From the NCBI GenBank assembly GCA_009731375.1, contig BJOX01000063.1:296042-360041 (forward strand): a stretch of DNA of 64,000 nt. Reading direction: 5' to 3'. The translations under genes and the position numbers were made by a program. This document shows positions 49,580-58,532 of the stretch, piece after piece. The notes beneath the pieces were generated by a model, which saw nothing but the letters and a program-made list of their open reading frames with translations, was not told the DNA's origin and did not search any database. How positions within the stretch are numbered: position 1 is the stretch's first letter; each line of letters opens with the position of its first letter. This DNA comes from Paulinella micropora (Eukaryota; Cercozoa; Imbricatea; Euglyphida).

Positions 49580-49633
49580 GATATTTTAGAATTGCGCTTC
49601 GTGCTGTCGCACTCTCTCTTATTCTAAAACATC
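49580..49633. promoter_or_regulatory. Leader hairpin A, copy 2
   Basis: GATATTTTAGAAT (49580-49592) and ATTCTAAAACATC (49621-49633), starting at the base next to the ATPase ATG. Inner GTGC-TGTC-GCAC stem. The same design as 48241-48293. Confidence 0.65.
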
Positions 49634-49669
49634 GTTTTTTTCTTTATGGTTTAAAATAAATCGGTGTTC

Positions 49670-49726
49670 GATGTTTATCAACAAACGGGAGTTGCGGTAG
49701 CAACGAGAGTGTAGTTGATAAATATC
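49670..49726. terminator. Hairpin B, copy 2
   Basis: GATGTTTATCAAC (49670-49682) pairs with GTTGATAAATATC (49714-49726), 12 of 13, enclosing GTTGC-GGTA-GCAAC. It begins four bases after the stop of the gene at 49731. Confidence 0.7.
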
Positions 49727-49730
49727 ATTA

Positions 49731-50096
49731 TTATTCTAAGAATTCTAAGCATATGACAATTCGGCCTGCTAAATTTCCTGTGTCAATATTTCCGCTGTCG
49801 GTTTCAAGGACTTTAAATGTATATTGTCCGTCTGTCCATCCAACGACATCTAAATTATAACTAAGGTTTGAAATGTTTGCTGTGGTGCTGTCCGCAAATG
49901 TGCCGATAATTCCAATTCTGTCCATATAAAGAATTCTGGTTTTTGTTTCTGTCTGGTCGTTCATATAGTGGATAAATTTTACATTCATTTTGGTGGGTGT
50001 GAATGACATTTGAATATTTTTATTAAATGTTTTGCTTCCTCCAGCAAAATCATTGCTCAGAAAAATAATCCGCTGATATTTATATTCAGTAGCCAT
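49731..50096 (-). CDS. Conserved small virion-cluster protein of element 2
   Basis: 121 intact residues, 'MATEYKYQRIIFLSNDFAGG', 'MSFTPTKMNVKFIHYM', 'WTDGQYTFKVLETDSGNIDT' and an end 'GRIVICLEFLE'. It is the counterpart of 21680-22042. Both copies are uninterrupted, in contrast to their neighbours, possibly only because the gene is short. Probably beta-rich; capsid-associated by location. Its CAT start overlaps the ATG of the divergent Cys-rich gene by two bases. Confidence 0.7.
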   Translation of the reverse strand: MATEYKYQRIIFLSNDFAGGSKTFNKNIQMSFTPTKMNVKFIHYMNDQTETKTRILYMDRIGIIGTFADSTTANISNLSYNLDVVGWTDGQYTFKVLETDSGNIDTGNLAGRIVICLEFLE

Positions 50097-50355
50097 GATT
50101 ATATTAGTGCTAATAAACTTTTTATTAATTAATATTTCTGCTCGGACTGCCTGCGACTTTTACTCGCGGGTAAGTGAGAAAAAAAATGAGAGTTGTGTTT
50201 ATTGTATAAAGCAAGGTATTGAAACAAAATTTAAATGTGTGTATGAGCCTATGAGTGATTGGTGTGTTAGTTTTGATGAAGCCATTCCTTTAATATGTTC
50301 GAATGATGCTATGTGGTATAAAACTCAAGTATATGAATGCTCACTTCTTGCTTGA
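50095..50355 (+). CDS. Small secreted Cys-rich protein of element 2
   Basis: 86 intact residues. Signal peptide 'MIILVLINFLLINISARTA', then 'CDFYSRVSEKKNESCVYC', 'FKCVYEPMSDWCVSFDE', 'PLICSNDAMWYKT' and 'YECSLLA'. It matches the element 1 gene at 21433-21675, with a short insertion ('GIETKF'). The pattern of eight or more Cys suggests a compact disulphide-bonded secreted or virion-surface protein. Start codons of this gene and of the one at 50096 (minus) overlap (CATG), so the promoters must lie within the partner's coding sequence. Element homology ends 150 bases further on. Confidence 0.68.
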   Translation: MIILVLINFLLINISARTACDFYSRVSEKKNESCVYCIKQGIETKFKCVYEPMSDWCVSFDEAIPLICSNDAMWYKTQVYECSLLA

Positions 50356-50509
50356 AGAAGGTGATGGAAGGCAAATGCCGATAAGCAATGTTAAAATACC
50401 GACATATGTGTTAGCAACCTCACAAGGTAAGTTCTTTTCAGATAGCCTCACGATACAAAGGGTTATAATGGCAACCATGATACCCATTTGAAATAAGTAT
50501 TTAATAACA

Positions 50510-52570
50510 AGAATCCGGGAACGTCTTCCATGTCAAGCACGAGACCAAGAAGTATCAGTACGCTAAAGCAACGGGAATCGGGTCCACAGTTTACGAAACT
50601 GTCAACCCGGCGTCCGAGCACATCCACTTGGACAGATGTTATTCTATACTTGATTGACTGGTGTATTTGACTCATTTCAAATGTTTTGATATGTAGCTCT
50701 CATCCGGATGTTCGGGGGTGACAGAACTACGAATGCGGTGGTTGATGCGTGCTGTGGGTCCGGGACCGCAAGCCTGGCTGCTTTCTCGTTGGGATACTGC
50801 GCGCTTGCTTTCGATAACGATGTCAAGCAGAGGGCTGGGTTCAATGTTCGTCTCATGGAACAGACGAAAAAAATGGCTCACACCATTAGCAAAGCTGAGC
50901 AATTCAAAGACAAGGTGGGGACATCCAACCAGTTCCCATCGAACGCATACCTTTCCACTTGGGCTCGATCAAGGAAATTTTGGCAACTGTGAAGCCGTTC
51001 TCATGGCCCGGCCAGGTACTTTGTCAACTCACGAAATTTCGATTTTGACTTTTTTTCTTTTTTTTGCAGGCCATGACCACGACTGTGAGAGAAAAAGTTG
51101 AATTTCTCAAAACGTACTACGCTGACGATCTCGTCGAGATTAAGGAGCTGCAAAACCAAGTGGTGCTTCAGCGCAAGGCGCTGCAGAAAGAGGAAGATGT
51201 GTTAGCTGCTAAGACTGGAAAAGGGTTGAGTCCTTCCAAGAAGAAGTAAGTCATAACTTGATGGTTTTGATGTACTATGATGTGTAATGTTTTTGAAATT
51301 TCGTAGGAAGCACTTTCCGAACCCGAACAATGTTTTGGGAGTAGAATTTGAGGAATTGGTAAAGGATATCAAAGACAAAAAGGAGAGTTCAAAGCCTGTT
51401 GTTGCTCCACCAGCTCCTGTCATGGACTTGAGCGATTCATCGTCGTCTTCGTCTTCAAGTTCTGAATCGTCATCAGACTCTGATGATTCTGACAGTGAAT
51501 CTGCAGGGAAGAAAGATTCTGGAAAAAAAGAGCAACAAGGAAACAGAAGGGCAAAGAGGAACGTGAATCTGATGCTCAAGCAGAAAAAAAGGAGAAGGGT
51601 CGGGAAAAAGCGAAAAAGAAGAAGTCGGATGAGGCAGTGTCAGAACAAGGTCACAAGGGTCCTCCACCACCGCCACCACCTGGTACAGGTGAAGAGTCAT
51701 TTGGAGCAGGTCCAGGCTCGATGCCTGACAAGCAGGAGACATCGTCGTCCTCGTCGTCGTCGTCGTCCTCGTCTAAGACTTCCTCGTCCTCTTCGTCGTC
51801 CTCCTCTTCATCGTCATCGTCATCATCCTCTTCGGCGTCGCTTTCGTCGTCGTCCTCTTCGTCGTCCTCTTCGTCGTCGTCCTCGTCGTCCTCGTCCTCG
51901 TCGTTGTCCTCCCAGTCGTCGTCCTGGGTGTCTCTGGGTTGATGCCGCATCTTTTCTCAAGGAGACAGAAGCAGAGAAGGAAGCCGCGGATCTGGATGCT
52001 CTTGTCCAGATGGAGAACTTGATGGCGGTCAGACGAAATGTGACACGATCTCAAGGTAGAGAAGAATATAATTCATTGTGAAGCCTAGCATTTAATACAT
52101 GTTTTGGGAGGAGGTGGTTTTTTGTGTAGAATCTATTTCAAAATCCTGTTTTGCGAGCACCAAAAGAACCTCTGGATCCAATCACGCTTGCTGCTCTAGA
52201 ATCAAAGGTTCAAGCCACGATGGATGATGACACGGAAATTGACCCGGGGTCCCGTCCGCCAAATCGTCAAGGTAATAATAAGTAGGGTCCGGTTTGATCG
52301 GTTGTACTGAACTATTCTGTGTTGCAGAAGCTCCTAAAAAAAACAAGGTAAAAGGAATCAAGAGACTATGGATAAGTGGATGAGAAAGGGTCCAAGTTAT
52401 TTTAGCTCTGCTCCCGAAGATCTTCTGTCCTCTTCAGAAATTTTGAAGGACAACTTAGATAAGCGTCGAGTTACACGTTCTGGTCAATCGTCTCCTGACA
52501 AGCGGCCAGCCAGCTTGGCTGCCAAAGAATTGCTTGACAATCTGTACCGCGCACACTGCCTTCATTTTTG
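50510..52570 (+). CDS. Spliced gene with DNA-methyltransferase motif and Ser-rich region
   Basis: Begins right at the break of element 2. A first coding piece (about 50525-50655, 'HETKKYQYAKATGIGSTVYE') precedes a methyltransferase-like exon (about 50700-51015) with 'NAVVDACCGSGTASLAAFSL' and 'ALAFDNDVKQ', a motif I of N6A/N4C-type DNA methyltransferases. Introns with GT-AG ends: 51016-51069, 51246-51306, 52056-52129, 52272-52327. Later exons encode a short coiled coil ('VEIKELQNQVVLQRKALQKE'), a long Ser/Asp region and 'RRVTRSGQSSPDKRPASLAA', ending at 52570. Single-base slips at A-runs (about 50905, 51525, 52340) are required. No DPPY motif was found; it may lie upstream of the break. This may be a host gene or a retroelement-derived gene cut by the rearrangement. 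Confidence 0.55.
51743..51912 (+). repeat. TCG/TCC/TCT Ser-coding triplet array
   Basis: Imperfect Ser-codon array (TCGTCG, TCGTCC, TCCTCT) in the coding frame of the spliced gene. Confidence 0.85.
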
Positions 52571-52585
52571 ATTCGAGCCACTTCG

Positions 52586-52645
52586 GTTCATACCTGCTGA
52601 CATTTCGCAGATGTTTGAAGCTTGTTCATACCTGCTGACATTTCG
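52586..52645. repeat. Tandem duplication with 38-bp period
   Basis: The 22-base segment starting GTTCATACCTGCTGACATTT occurs at 52586-52607 and 52624-52645. Confidence 0.85.
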
Positions 52646-53783
52646 AAGTTTTTTATTATTAGAATTCGGGGAAAATTTCTGCGGAATTGCTGATACAGAC
52701 TTTTTAATAATCTAATATAGATTGTTGCCGGTTTTGAACAAGGAATGCGCTGTCATAGTTGACTCAGCTGTAAGTAAATTAAATCGTATTGTTTGGTATT
52801 ACTAATAATTGACCCTCTTTTTTTTTCTTTTTTTAAAATTTTTTTAGTGTCATGATTGCTGGACAATTTCAGTTATCTTATCTGTTTTTTGTTTGATGTT
52901 GAGAAGTCTTCTCTGTATGAATTGTGATAAGGTTCTTTTTTCTTATTTTCTGTATGCATGGTTTTTGGTGTGTTGTGTTACACTTTCTTTCCTCGAAACC
53001 GCACTGCTCTTTTCAAAAGTATTTTTTTAAAGATTTTTTTTCTAATTCAAGTTTTATTGGATAACAGGTATTATTATTTGCAACATTTTTGGTAACGAGA
53101 GGATGCACTGACAATGTTTGATATTGATAAGCAACTTTTGGCAAAATCGCGCCCAAGCAAATCTTGAGATCGAGTAGAAGTGTCTTCGAAAGCTTTGCAA
53201 CCTCTCGTTGTGTAGGATTAGCTTCCGATTTCAGAAGTAGGCGTCCCAGACAGCAATTGTGAATATGTGAGTATGTCCATGTCATGGACATGAGTTACGA
53301 TAGGAGTAACTTCGAAGCAAGAAACTTTCAACAGAAAATTATTTTGGAACATCTGCCCTTAGAATATGTGTTGATCTGCACCCAGCTTTGTATGCGCAAC
53401 AGAGACAGGTTTGACATCATTACAAAGTATTTTTTGGTTTTGGGTCTGTTCAGTGAGGTAAGGCAAAGGACAGAAGATCGTTTGTTATGTTGAATTTGTG
53501 TGCATCATCCTCGTCAACAAGTTAGTACTAGTACCGCCTGTTGGATATAGATGCAGCTTCGAACAGGATTTCTACCTTGGTTAAAGTTTCCGAATCGTAG
53601 TTTCGAATTTACAAGTAAAGAGTGTGGAAGGGAAAGAGGGGCTAGGCTCAAATATTTCAGTCCATCAAGTTTACAAACACTTCCAGTTGGCGGCTCTGAT
53701 GTACACTCGGAACTCAGAAACAGCCGCACCTAAAAACTTGAGGACTGAAACTTAACATTACAAAGACCTCCACCAATTTGAGC
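52646..53783. other. Intergenic, no gene seen
   Basis: AT-rich sequence with T-runs and short open frames lacking domains. The 3' terminal repeat of the minus-strand DIRS-type element may lie here, but I could not define it. Confidence 0.45.
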
Positions 53784-54897
53784 CTAGCGACTACCCCCTC
53801 CCCCCCCCATAGCTTTTTGCTCTGCAACAAGCTCGGCCATCCTGGCGCCCACATACAGACGAAAGCAGGACGAAGACCAACGACCAGCACGCATGATCGA
53901 GGAATCTGACGCGCCGAGCGAGAAGAGACGAGCTGCTCCACCACGACGAAGCGAGATCCCGTTGAAACGACGACCAGTCGCTACCCCCGCCTTCTGAAGA
54001 AGCTCTCGAGCAGTATTAACGAACGTAGAGCGGTCCAGCGGAGAATTATCGGCGAGACGGAAGTAGGGGTAGTTGCCGGCCAGAGGAAGCTTGAAAGCAT
54101 CCCGACTGGACTCAAAGATNNNNNNNNNNAGCATCCCGACTGGATTCAAAGATCTTCTTTCACGCGTGGGGACAGACGAGCGGGTTTTCTTGCTCGGCAA
54201 GGCCAACATCGCACCCGCGCCGGAACGGATCTTGTTTGGCGCCATCGAGAGTTACCATGATGAGACTCATGTCGTCGACCAGGCGCATACGAACAAAAGA
54301 ATTAACTAAGAAGCGGCAAGTGGCCAGAGATCCTGAAGCAACCAATTCTCCTACACGAAAGAGACCGAAGAAGCCCCAGACCGCAACCGTAACAACCGTG
54401 ATCCAAAGGTGGCGTGTAGACTTCGGGACATTGCGACTTTTGACGATACCCAAAGTGTAACTTGCCATGGCTTCTAACATAGGGAGCTCCAAGGTAAGAC
54501 GACTATCGAGCTTAGTACGTTTGCTACGCTTGATTCCACGCCACGCCATTTTCACGAAGTGGTTCTCAGTGGGATCGTCTAAACTCAACCGGAGGCAAAA
54601 GTCACGGATGGCATACATGTACACTTTACAGGTGAACACGGACACGAACTGGCTCAGCCAAACGAGAAAAAGAACAATGAGCACTGGGTCAGGTTGCCAC
54701 CAGACAGGAGACCAGCGCTCCGTCGAGTAAGCAGAGCAGAAAGAACGCAACTTCCGGATAGCGGAGCTGTAGGCGGCGCTGGTGCTGTATGAAACGGAAC
54801 ACGCCATGACTTCCATCGCTGAGGTGACGAGCCAAGCAACCTCCGTTACTGCTGCAGAGGACGCAAAGAAGGCCCGGATGGGTTCGACTTGCACCAA
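53784..54897 (-). CDS. DIRS-type tyrosine recombinase
   Basis: Integrates the element by strand exchange. The N-terminal part ('YSTSAAYSSAIRKLRSFC', 'SQFVSVFTCKVYMYAIRDFC') is the core-binding domain. The catalytic part has 'FFGLFRVGELVAS' (Arg I). In-frame TGA at 54160-54162 follows 'LVCPHA', after which the same frame continues through the duplicated gap to 'NGISLRRGGAARLFSLGASD' (Arg II) and 'MRAGRWSSSCFRLYVG' (Trp and nucleophile Tyr). The His normally two residues before Arg II is Ile here. The ORF overlaps the RT ORF by 52 bases, as in DIRS elements. The stop codon and the gap make intactness uncertain. Confidence 0.8.
54120..54129. other. 10-base gap with duplicated flanks
   Basis: The 24 bases before the gap (54096-54119) and after it (54130-54153) are identical except for one base, so two contig ends overlap and were not merged. 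Confidence 0.9.
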
Positions 54898-57303
54898 GTT
54901 GCGATCGCTTGAGCCATCTGCGCACGGGCCAACAAATCGACAAGGTGAAGGCGTTTGCGCGGCTCTTGCGAGGCAGAAACAGAAACGCCAAGGAGAGCAA
55001 GCTTAGAAGTCCACCGGTCAATAAGGCTCTGAATGTTTGCCCGTGGCGAGTAACAAGAGTTAAGGCAGTGAGCGGCCGGCGAGCAGTCTGTAACGATATG
55101 GAACTTCTTGAAACCCAGGGCGACCGCAAACTCATGGGCAGCAACGTAAGCGCTAAACAACTCTCGCATAGGGGACGAGGCGACTAAAGACTCTGAGCGC
55201 AGATCGGCTAACTCTTCATTGGACCAACAGCGAGAAGAGAAGTAGCCTTTGGAACGAGAGGGGGCCATGACGATGGCACCCCTGCCCCACTGCGAACCAT
55301 CCACCTTACAAAAGTTCGCATCGGTCCAAAGTGTGCATCTGGCGGGGTCGTCGACCCATGTCATCGACTCACTGTCATAGTGGCCCGTCTTGAGAAAGTC
55401 CGACAGCGGGAGACGGAAGTTGGAAGCAAGGAGGAGGCTGCGAGCCCACTTCGCAGCATGGCAGGCTCTAGAACTAAAACGGCCACCCTTGCCACGCGAT
55501 GCCGACATTGCGTTGAAAGAGATCCGCATGTTTCCCACCGCTGGTCGAAGAAAGAAGAGCATCTGAGAGACGAAAGACAAAAGGCCCAGGAGACGCTCGA
55601 AAGATTTGACAGAAAAGAATCCGCCACCGGCGATGGTGTCCAAGGCACTCAAAACGATCTTGCGTTTGTCAGTGGGCAGCTCTACGAACCAAAAGCCCTT
55701 GCGAGTGTCCTTAAACCAACCGAGGGAACGAAAGGACTGGCCAATAAATTCTTCATGCCACGGGATGCCCAGATGTTCAGAGAGGCTATTGAACTGCAAC
55801 CTAAGTGCCCTAGCCTCCTTCCAGGAAGAACAAACGACGTCACTATTATCGACGTACAGCTTCAACGGGATAGTCTTATAGAGAAAGATTGACTCGAGGG
55901 ATCTAGCGTAACGATTCCAACCGTCAGCGGCATAGACACCCCCAAACCCGGGCACAAGAAGAACGAAGTACAAAAGCCTGCACGAGGAGACCTGTTGCCA
56001 GAAGAGCAAAGGCAACAACGGGGTCTGATTGTAAGCAGATTTGACATCTGCCCCAAAAACAACACAACCGGGACCGGCTTGGATGATCCTAGCCATCTGC
56101 ATATCGTGCGTATAGTATTCTACCCCATCGTCCGTTCTTGGGCAAAGCTGGTTGAAAGAGAGAAAACGGGGGAAGGAAAGGTCGTTGATCAGTCTTTTTT
56201 CCCCATTTTCGGGATGCCATTTGTCCTTGGGGATGGCATGCTCACGTGTCACGATGGCTTGGTGTTTGCAACAGCGATTCGGAAAGGGAGGCCTCGTGAA
56301 CGGGCCCGCCATGAAACCTTTCTTAACCGCTTTTATGTTTGCCTCATAAATCTGCCGGTTGTCTTCTTCGGAGAGAGCATGAGCGAGAGAATAGTCACGT
56401 AAGAATTCTCCTGTGCCTCTGTAGTGAGTATCAGTGCCTGTGAGGAAGCCTTCAAGCCAAACGACCTCTGCTTCCGGCAAGCAAAGTTTGGCAAGGTTTA
56501 CAATGTTGTCAACTTTGAAGACAGATTTGTAAGGCTCTAAAACACCATCCCACAGCGGCAGAACTTCACGTTTCCCTGGCCAAAACCTCACGTCACCCTC
56601 TAGGCAACCAAAGAAACGAATGTTCCTACCTCTCCCCCTCTGAAACCTAAAGTCCACAAGAGCGATGCCCCCGACTTGCAGACCACGAGAAGAGTCTCGA
56701 ACGAACCAAACGTGCGTGGTATGTGGGGCGAAGCACTGAAGTTCCACCTTGCCTTGGAACCCCACCAACGCAACCACTCTGGCTCGACACAGCCTAGGCA
56801 TCAGGGAGGAGAAAGAAATAGAGGGAGAGGCAGAAAGGATAAAAGACCAGAAAGGAAAGTCGTGCCACCACGTTTTCCCACTTTCCAACTCCAACAAAAG
56901 AGAAGGAAGGGAATCGACAGACACAACCCCTGCTGACAACAAATCAGGAGGCAGAGAGGGGGAGACTGAAATCCCATCATAGTTTGATGAACAAGAGACC
57001 TCAGACGGGGGAAGAGAGCGAACCCAAGCGCCCATCTCTTCCTCAGCCTCAATCTTAGCAATAACCCAAATCCACCTAGGGAAAGGGAAGAAAAAGGAAG
57101 CAGAAGTGAGAGAAAGAGAGGCAGAGGGGCTCGAAGGGACCGCATTGCCTTGCGAACCACTCTGTTCAGGACACAGCACCAGAGGCTGCTGAGCAAAAGA
57201 AGAACTTGGACCCACCAAGGGGAAACAACTAAAAGGAACAACACCAGAGGAAAGAGAAGAAGAAAGAGAAGAAGAAAAAGTAGAAGCAGAAACAGTAGAA
57301 GTA

Positions 57304-57349
<46 letters not shown>

Positions 57350-57499
57350 TAGAGGTAGTAGAAGTAGTAGTATAAGTAGTATAAGTAGTAGTAGTAGAAG
57401 TAGTAGTAGAAGTAGTAGTAGAAGTAGTAGTAGAAGTAGTAGTAGAAGTAGTAGAAGTAGTAGTAGAAGTAGTAGTAGAAGTAGTAGTGGTATAAGAAA

Positions 57500-57533
<34 letters not shown>

Positions 57534-57543
57534 AGAAGAAGAA

Positions 57544-57602
<59 letters not shown>

Positions 57603-57830
57603 AGAAGAAGGAGGAGGAGGGGAAGAAGAGGCAAAAGAAAAAGGAGAAGAAGAAAAAGAAGAAGAAGAAAAAGAAGAAGTAGGAAAGGAGACAGGACAAG
57701 TACCCATCGAAGTGGAAACGGGTGACACTTGACCGAACGGAACAGAGGCACGAAGCACTATAGCTTCCTCAGAAAGGACAGGGCTGACGGAAACGGAAGG
57801 GGCAGTAGAGCAGGGAGGGCTGAGCCCCAC
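54846..57830 (-). CDS. DIRS-type reverse transcriptase/RNase H polyprotein
   Basis: 994 open codons. The first 230 or so are Ser/Thr-rich low complexity encoded by triplet repeats. RT motifs: 'GEKRLINDLSFPRFLSFNQL', A 'CVVFGADVKSAYNQTPL', B-like 'VPGFGGVYAADGWNRYA', C 'LKLYVDNSDVVCSS'. Motif C reads YVDN and not YxDD. RNase H: 'RCTLWTDANFCKVDGSQWGR', 'MRELFSAYVAAHEFAVALG' and 'FHIVTDCSPAAHCLNSC'. The C-terminus ends 'CKSNPSGPSLRPL'. RT followed by RNase H and an overlapping recombinase is the DIRS layout. Whether YVDN is family-typical or a loss of activity cannot be decided here. Confidence 0.82.
57255..57680. repeat. GTA/GAA triplet arrays in the DIRS ORF
   Basis: A GTA/GAA(G) array (57280-57490) is followed by an AAG/GAA array (57495-57680). 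On the minus strand they encode poly-Thr/Ser, and every other frame is also open. Confidence 0.9.
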
Positions 57831-58170
57831 AGACTGAACAGGAGAAGAAGAATGAACTGAGCTACAAGCTGACGAGTACTGGGGAAAAAGTGGAACCGGT
57901 GGGACCGATCATAATTGCGAGTGGCACCGAAGCCCAAGAAAAAGAAAGAGAGGAGTCGAAGTTAGACTGCAGGTTGCTGAAAGACGAATTGCCAGTCTTG
58001 GGAACCTTGGTCGCGTGCTCGCAACCACCTGGATCCCACATTCTGCGAGCTGAGTCAGAAAGGGAAAAAGCAGTGGAAGAGGAAGTCACACCAAAGGAGA
58101 CCTCCGGCTGATGTAAGCAGACCCTGAGAGCTACTTGCTCCACTGCAGAGCTTTCACTCCCAGGGCCCCC

Positions 58171-58494
58171 TCACTTTTCTGCTTTGCGCTTGCCCCACTT
58201 GTCATTGCCACCGTCTGGGCAATCCACTCGTTTGTGATTTTTGTTGTCAGGGCACACTGGACAATGGTGGAGGAAACGACAGTCTTTCTTGTAGCTGCAG
58301 TCCTTGCCGTCTGCCCAGCTGAAACAGACTTTCCTGGACTTCTGGAACTGCTGCTTGGCTTGGTTACCCCCGCGGGTGTTGTTCTCTCTGCGCTGCTGCT
58401 TCGAAGTGCCTAGGCTGATCGATTGAGAAGGGGGGGGGAGAGGTTCAAGGATGGCCGTGGCTAGAACGAAGGGAAGGTTGCCCTTATGCCACTG
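58171..58494 (-). CDS. DIRS gag-like protein, C-terminal zinc finger
   Basis: The frame is open from the gap edge to TGA 58171-58173. It reads 'SISLGTSKQQRRENNTRGGN', then 'KVCFSWADGKDCSYKKDCRF' followed by 'LHHCPVCPDNKNHKRVDCP' and a basic end. The CCCH-like finger followed by a small Cys/His cluster is the hallmark of the gag-like ORF1 of DIRS/Ngaro retroelements, where it binds element RNA. The N-terminal part lies beyond the gap at 58495. The next frame of the element (RT) starts about 340 bases downstream. Confidence 0.65.
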   Translation of the reverse strand, partial: QWHKGNLPFVLATAILEPLPPPSQSISLGTSKQQRRENNTRGGNQAKQQFQKSRKVCFSWADGKDCSYKKDCRFLHHCPVCPDNKNHKRVDCPDGGNDKWGKRKAEK

Positions 58495-58504
58495 NNNNNN
58501 NNNN
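58495..58504. other. 10-base gap with duplicated flanks
   Basis: 28 bases before the gap (58467-58494) and after it (58505-58532) match except for one base: unmerged contig overlap. Confidence 0.9.
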
Positions 58505-58532
58505 CGAAGGGAAGGTTGCCCTTATGTCACTG

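Larger units (their letters stand above)
36538..50508. mobile_element. Polinton-type element 2, inverted and truncated
   Basis: Gene order is that of element 1 in reverse: GIY-YIG, PolB, two DUF3820-like genes, virion protein, major capsid, minor capsid, protease, coiled coil, basic protein, ATPase, small conserved protein, Cys-rich protein. Protein similarity is moderate, so this is a related lineage and not a recent duplication of element 1. Homology with element 1 stops at about 50508, inside the sequence matching 21270-21300. The fibre, integrase and one terminus are missing. The other end is near the gap at 35991-36106 and no terminal repeat was recognised. Confidence 0.85.
53784..58494 (-). 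mobile_element. DIRS-type tyrosine-recombinase retrotransposon
   Basis: Minus-strand order gag-like zinc finger (58494-58171), RT/RNase H polyprotein (57830-54846) and an overlapping tyrosine recombinase (54897-53784). Reverse transcriptase plus tyrosine recombinase in place of an rve integrase defines the DIRS class (DIRS, PAT, Ngaro). Two 10-base gaps (54120-54129, 58495-58504) have duplicated flanks that are assembly artefacts. Terminal repeats were not resolved, so the true ends are unknown. Confidence 0.8.

Noticed and set aside
14085-50508. Alternative genetic code as explanation of in-frame TAG/TGA/TAA
   Set aside because: All three stops interrupt, at positions aligned with Gln, Trp and Tyr, and frameshifts are equally common. 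Intact genes end normally.
53284-53493. 69-residue plus ORF (MDMSYDRSNFEARNFQQKI)
   Set aside because: No domain, isolated, length expected by chance.
57150-57751. Plus-strand Ser/Arg and minus-strand poly-Leu/poly-Phe ORFs
   Set aside because: Other frames of the triplet repeats inside the DIRS polyprotein.
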